The notes beneath the pieces were generated by a model. That model did not search any database and was not told the DNA's origin. It saw only the letters and a list, made by a program, of their open reading frames with translations. 64,000 nt of DNA, from positions 1,248,471 through 1,312,470 of the forward strand of contig JAGMWU010000036.1 of NCBI GenBank assembly GCA_018697195.1, in the 5' to 3' direction. The stretch's first letter is position 1. The number at the start of each line of letters is the position of its first letter. The stretch is from Certhia americana (Eukaryota; Chordata; Aves; Passeriformes; Certhiidae). Below are positions 59,006-64,000 of this stretch, piece by piece. The position numbers and the translations under genes were made by a program.

Positions 59006-60244
59006 GGGAGAGAACGGTGGAAATGTCCATGAGATACAACCACATTCCCAGTGGAATGTGAAGGAAAGTTTCTGTCCCCCAAGAGCATGGCAGCTGGGGG
59101 CTGCTGCTCAGAGAGCCTGTGGGAGCCCCATGCATGGGAATCAGATTCACTAGGGCTCATCTGGATTTGGGATTTCAAAACGGTCTGATTTTGAAATGAC
59201 TCTGCCAGCCTGTGGGACCAGAAACATCCAGAGGTCACTTCTGACCTAGGCCTTCCTGTGATTTCATTGCTGTGCACTTCCCTGGTGTCTGTGATAAGAG
59301 GAGCAGTTACTGAGGACATTCAGCAGGGATTCCTGCCCTTCTGGAGCCACTCCCTTGCCCCAGGTGTAGGAAAGGTGCTGAGGTTGCTGTAGTCAATTCA
59401 TCCCACCTGCTTCCTCCAACCATGCAGCGAATTTGCTCATTAAGCTCCTTAGATGAGCCCCACCTCATCCATTTGGGTCTTTTGCTGAGCCTGACAAGAG
59501 CAGGTTCACCAGGTACCAGCAGCACATGAGTCACTCATGTCCTGCTGTAGCTGTTGTCTTGTACATCTCCCTCAGGAGAGGCAGGAGATGCCTTGGAGAA
59601 GTCCTGCACTCCCAGGCTGGGGTGCAGTGCATGAAACTGGTGGAAGAAAATATCCTAGAGACCTCACTCCTATCAGGAGGAACCTGGAGCTGAGGAGCTG
59701 CAAGGTCACTGAACCTTTGGCTAAATCATGGGATGTTGCCACATCCTGGTGTTGTGGTGGGACAGCTGTGGCTGTACATGGCCCCTGTCCTGGAAGAGCC
59801 CAGTTTAAATGTGGGATCAGTTCCCAGAGCAGGTGGCAGAGACGCCATGGGCTGTGTGCTCCCCTCAGTCCAGTGCCATCCCTGCTGCAGGGAGTCTGCA
59901 GCACAGTCACATTTTCCTTCTAAGCCTTGTCTCCAGAGACAGAGATGTTTGTCTCGAAAATCGCAGATGTCCTACGGAATCTGTGTCGACAAGGAAGCAG
60001 CGAGCTCCAGCAAGAGCTGACAGGCTCCAGAAATATTACCTGTGTTTTATCTTCACACCAGCGTGAGAAACTATTCCCAGGAGTTTGGAAAGATGTGGCC
60101 TGAAGCAGTGGGATGGGAATGTCAAGGCGGGAGGGGAGCAGTGCCGTGGAGCAAGGGGAGGGCTGAGGTGACACAGATGGGTTCAGACTGTTGGGTAATA
60201 GGGCTTTGCTAAAGCAGAAATGGAGGGAAGGGATCTGGCTTTAT

Positions 60245-60384
60245 TGGAATCATGGAATGGTTTGGGTTGGAAGGGCCCTTAAAGATCATCTTGTCCCACC
60301 CCCTGCCATGGGCAGGGACACCTTCCACCAAACCAGGTTGCTCCAAGCCCTGTCCAGCCTGACCTGGGACACTTCCAGGGATGG
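60245..60384 (-). mobile_element. CR1 LINE 3' end, well preserved
   Basis: Antisense CR1: 'gaatcatggaatggtttggg', 'cttaaagatcatcttgtccc', 'ccatgggcagggacacctt', ending 'gggacacttccagggatgg'. One of the closest copies to the general CR1 tail here. Confidence 0.92.
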
Positions 60385-61274
60385 AAGTTCTCTGCTGTCC
60401 TTCTAGTTTTGTTCACCTGGACAAAACTAGAGCTCAACAACACTGCTGAGGCTAATACACATCACACCTTCCTTCAGGAGTGGGGAAACCCAGGCAGGTG
60501 AAGGAAAATGGTGCAGCAGTGTGGTGGCAGATCTTGTGTTACCCAAATCCAGCCCCTTGGCACCCAAACATTGAGCATCCTGGGAACTGCAGTGGTCTAA
60601 GTCAGAAAAGCAGCAGTGAAGAGGCATACAGTGGATTAGAAAAATGGCTTTGGTGGTGTGTTGGAGAGGACTTGCTCAGTGGTAATTCATTGTGATGTGC
60701 AGGAATGTGCTGGGGCCGTGCTTGTCCAAGCACCACAGTCCTGCCACTGCAATCCCAGCTGGTACAGCACCTGTCACTGCCCCTGATGCCAAAGGGAGCC
60801 AGCCTGGAGCTGGGTGAGAGGGTGCTGCTCCTCCAGGCTGTTTCTCAGAACTGTCAAATGAGTTGTTCTTCCATGAAATATTGCAAGGGTTGGACTTGGA
60901 CCATCTGAGTGTAAACCTCTCTGCATCCATTTGGCATCCATGGAAAGGGATGGGGAAGTTTTCATGCTACCACTCTCCAGTCCTCTCCCATCCCTGAGGC
61001 TTCCCCTGTGCCCCGAAGCTGCTGCAGTGGTGAGCCTGTGCTGGCAGATGTGCCAAGGCTGCAGCTCGAGCTCTCCAGGGCTGGGCTGGCACTGGAGGAG
61101 GTCTGGGCTGGCCCTGCACTGATGGGGATGTGCTGGCAGTGCCAGCAGCAGGCTGGGTGCAGGGAGGGCACGGACACATGCTCACTGGCCTGGGATGTGG
61201 GGAAAGGAGGCACCCATGGGTGTCAGCCCTGCAGGAAGGGTGGGTGGGTGTCTGCTGCTCTGCTGTCAGCACCT

Positions 61275-61500
61275 GGAATCAGAGAATATCCCAACTTGGA
61301 ATGGACCCACAGGGATCATCAAGGCCCTGCACAGACACCCCAACAATCCCACCCTGTGCATCCCTGAGAGCATTGTCTGAACACTCCTGGAGCTCTGGCA
61401 GCCTTGGGGCTGTGCCCATTCTCAGGAGGGCCTGGGCAGAGACCAGCACCCTCTGGGGGAAGAACCTGTTCCTGATATCCAGCTAAACCCCCCCTGACAC
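61275..61500 (-). mobile_element. CR1 LINE 3' fragment
   Basis: Antisense member of the 454-662 subfamily: 'aatatcccaacttggaatgg', 'ccccaacaatcccaccctg', 'gagctctggcagccttgggg', 'cctgatatccagctaaac'. Confidence 0.88.
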
Positions 61501-62390
61501 AGCTCCAACCCTTCCCTGGTCACAGAGAGCAGAGATGGAAGCTGCCCTGCAGGAGGAGGCTGCAGACTGAAGAGTTTCCTGATCCCACAGGATTGAAAGC
61601 AGCCTGGGCTGCTTGGCTCACCTGCCCCACTCCCCAGCATGCCAGGCTACAGCTGGTTAGAGTTTCCCAGGGAGGTGGCAGCCCCACACTCTGTCCCTGC
61701 CCCATGGGTTTGTCAGCACAGGTCCCTGAGCAGCTTTCCCACTGCCTGGCATGGCTGGGCCCACGCGGTTCCCACCTGGCCGAGTGTCCAGCTGCAGCCA
61801 CAGCCACTGCCCAAGCTGTCTGTGGGGCCTGGCAGGGCCCTTTGTGCTCAGTGGGACAAGTGGCAATGGGGCCATGCTGTGTGCAGGGGCCAGGGGCGGC
61901 GGGCAGCTCTCCATTGTCAGGGTGTCAGGTCAGCTTTGTGTTCCCTGCTCAGGCTGCTGGGTGCACCTCCCCTGACTGGCACGTGCAACTTGCAGCCCCA
62001 GCCTGCCTGAGCCTTGGGAGGCTGCTCTACGCAAATAGAAAAGTCAAAAACACAGATTTCCCCACAGCAGGCAGGGAGGAGTGCGTGGTATAGGGCTGGT
62101 GAGGCTTTTTCTGGTGGAACAATGCTCCAACTGTGGCTCATTTTGCAATTTTCCTGCTTGAGACACTGTCCTACGTATTTTCTAACTACCAATTCTGCAG
62201 AACCATTTTTTAATCCCCTCACTGCTCTCTACAAACAGCAAAATCCAGGATCTCCTGACCCCTGGACAGCTCTCCCAGTGCAGGAAGTGAATTCCAAAGC
62301 TGCAAACCCACCTGCCCACCTCCTGCCAGGGTGAGAGTCTTACCTGTGCAGGTGTCTGACTGTTCCCCACTCTCTCTTTTTCTCTTCCAG

Positions 62391-62515
62391 CCCCTTCTGC
62401 TGTGTCCATCATGCACCAGGTGAGCCGCACCGTGGACAGCATTACCCTCTCCTGGTCCCAGCCCGACCAGCCCAACGGAGTCATCCTGGACTATGAGCTG
62501 CAGTATTATGAGAAG
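62391..62515 (+). CDS. EPHB2: EPHB2 exon 6: start of second fibronectin type III domain
   Basis: This 125-bp exon contributes two bases of a split alanine plus 41 codons. It begins [20 protein letters not shown] and continues through the FN3 core motif [11 protein letters not shown] to DYELQYYEK. These are the A to C strands of the second FN3 domain; the remaining strands lie on exon 7, beyond the window. The acceptor is tttttctcttccag before 62391 and the donor is gagaag/gtactg at 62516. The intron phase changes here from 1 to 0, as in other EPHB genes. The 125-bp length is that of the orthologous exon as I know it. The reading frame is clean. Confidence 0.95.
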
Positions 62516-63299
62516 GTACTGAGGAACCTTGGCAGGGGTCACACACAGTTTTTGGGGACAGCAGGAGGTGCAGAACTTCACTTAAGGGCATACAGTGGTT
62601 GGTCAGTAGGAAACTTACTTCTCTTGCTGCATTTGGTCATGTGGGTGACAGTGGCCATCAATCCTTGGGGTCCAGGGATGGTTCCAGTGGCCCAAGTGTA
62701 GAAAATCCACTGGTCATGCAGGAGCTTCTCCTTGTCAGCTCCACAGAACTGGTGGCAAGTGGACCCATTAGAGGGAGAGCAGAGTAGCCAAGGTCCAGGG
62801 TCTGTTTTTTTCCCTTTTTGTGTACTAGAGCATCAGTAGGAAATGGGAATGACAGGGAACATCCAGTCCCAGGCTGGAGCACACTCAGTTGGTGTCCAGT
62901 CTTGGAGATTTTCTGCAGTGCTGTCCATGGGTGCATTTACACCAAAGGTGTGTGTTGGGCATCTCTTCAGCATCCTGAGCCCAGATGCTGTACAGGGAGA
63001 AGGTGTCCCATGCTCCCCTGGAGGGTCCAGGCTGCACTGTGAAGTCAGTGTGAAGGGGTCCTACAGCTCTGGCTCCTTCATCCCTGAGGAACCTGCTCCT
63101 TCCATAACCTCCCTGTCCAGGCAAGCAGAGGGATTTCAGTCTGGACTGTGCCAGGGCATCCATCCCATCAGTGGCTGCACAGAGACCTTAGGACCATGTG
63201 AAGGTTGGTCCCAGGACCTGCCAGGCTGAACTTCATCATGTTCAACCCAGGGGAGATGGGGGAGCAGGAGACTTCTCTTTCCAGGAATCTTCCCCCTTG

Positions 63300-63570
63300 C
63301 ACAAGAGCTTATAAACTATACATTATAAATTTCAAACTAACTAATTAAAAAGCTTTATGATTAAATGGAACTGAAAATATTTTTCCCAGCAGTTGCCGGA
63401 AGAAATGATTAATCCCCCCCACTGCCTGCCTGTGACCTATTTTCTCATCACCAAGAGCCAGAGGGAGAATGGGGAGGAGGGGGGGGCTCCTTTGTAAGCT
63501 GTTAAATAGGTCCTGACCTATATTGCATAAATCACAGCCATTTATTTTGACCCTTGGAAATGATCCCAGA
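63300..63570. promoter_or_regulatory. Candidate conserved AT-rich block, intron 6
   Basis: AT-rich, repeat-free sequence with 'taactaattaaaaagcttta', 'gaaatgattaatcc' and 'atcacagccatttattttga'. Confidence 0.3.
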
Positions 63571-63717
63571 ATACGTGGCAAGATGGATGAGTAGATAACA
63601 AGACAGATCTGGGAAGCAAGAGGGGTCCTTTCCCTGGGGACCCTCAAAGTGGAGGCAGAAGATCTCAGGGAGTACATTCTCCTCCTCTTACTTTATCTTA
63701 GGCTCCCACCCTCTTTA

Positions 63718-64000
63718 TTTATCTCCTCCCTCCTCCCTCCCTCCATCCCTCCCTCCTCCATCCCCATCCCCTCCTCCCTCCCTCCCTTCCTCCTTCCTTC
63801 CTTCCTTCTGCTTCCTTCCTTCCTTCCTTCTCCTTCAGTCCGTCTGCCTTCCTTCCTTCGTTCCTTTCCTTCTTCCTTCCGTCCTTCCTTCCTTCCTCCT
63901 TCCTTCCTTCCTTCATCCTTCCTTCCTTCCCTTCCTTGTCCTTCTCATCCTTCCTTCCTTCCTTCCTTCCTTCCTTCCTTCCTTCCTTCCTTCCTTCCTT
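63718..64000. repeat. CCTT/TCC tract running off the window
   Basis: Starts as irregular ctccctcc, becomes cttcctt-rich, and is a perfect CCTT array from about 63950 to the edge. Its full length cannot be seen. Confidence 0.95.

Larger units (their letters stand above)
44608..62390 (+). other. EPHB2: EPHB2 intron 5 (about 17.8 kb)
   Basis: Phase-1 GT-AG intron between the two fibronectin exons. It contains a dozen or so CR1 fragments, the CCCAT microsatellite, the 117-bp tandem duplication and a few AT-rich candidate regulatory blocks. I see nothing assignable in 44610-45880, 46560-47570, 47675-48480, 49115-50840, 51045-52940 apart from a 21-bp doublet at 51748-51789, 53245-53915, 54085-54835, 54910-55785, 57465-57855, 58340-58825, 59010-60240, 60390-61270 and 61505-62390. 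Confidence 0.9.
62516..64000 (+). other. EPHB2: EPHB2 intron 6, 5' end
   Basis: Phase-0 intron beginning gtactg and running off the window. 62516-63295 shows nothing assignable. 63300-63570 is AT-rich and possibly conserved. 63718-64000 is a CCTT/TCC low-complexity tract. Confidence 0.85.

Noticed and set aside
1..64000. tRNA, rRNA or microRNA genes
   Set aside because: No tRNA B-box/A-box pair with a foldable cloverleaf, rRNA core sequence or convincing long hairpin was recognised by eye. A covariance-model scan would be needed to exclude small RNAs.

Overview
This window is a piece of a bird nuclear chromosome. It lies almost entirely inside the introns of one protein-coding gene on the + strand, EPHB2, which encodes the receptor tyrosine kinase Ephrin type-B receptor 2. 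Two things point to a bird: about 40 recognisable CR1 (chicken repeat 1) LINE tails in both orientations with no mammalian-type SINEs seen, and vertebrate split-gene structure with GT-AG introns. I cannot name the species.

Four exons can be read base by base: 4026-4710 (most of the ephrin-binding domain and the start of the cysteine-rich region), 43787-43942 (EGF-like module), 44272-44607 (first fibronectin type III domain) and 62391-62515 (start of the second fibronectin III domain). They join without frameshift or stop into 434 codons of extracellular domain. The signal-peptide exons lie upstream of the window. The rest of FN3-2, the transmembrane segment, kinase, SAM domain and PDZ-binding tail lie downstream. 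The introns are about 39.1 kb (intron 3), 329 bp (intron 4) and 17.8 kb (intron 5), plus the end of intron 2 and the start of intron 6. Exon numbers follow the usual EPHB gene layout.

The introns hold (i) young and middle-aged CR1 fragments, (ii) two much older CR1-like LINE fragments on the - strand in which reverse-transcriptase sequence is still readable (about 9740-10680 and 19775-20085), (iii) several tandem arrays: a 51-bp minisatellite at 18722-19049, a 23-bp one at 25385-25672, one with 18/21/24-bp units at 26945-27290, 23 perfect CCCAT units inside a CR1 at 56876-56990, a polypyrimidine tract at 6487-6767 and a CCTT tract running off the right edge, and (iv) a recent 117-bp tandem duplication at 57857-58094. 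Between the repeats lie AT-rich or CpG-bearing blocks with clustered TAATTA-type sites. These look like conserved enhancers, but that is inference without an alignment.

I found no second protein gene, tRNA, rRNA, CRISPR array or prokaryotic-type system. The many other open frames are chance or come from repeats. I do not see a previously undescribed system here. The parts most worth testing are the candidate regulatory blocks (27355-27525, 37620-37880, 24425-24700, 7370-7560), the 117-bp duplication and the old LINE fragments.
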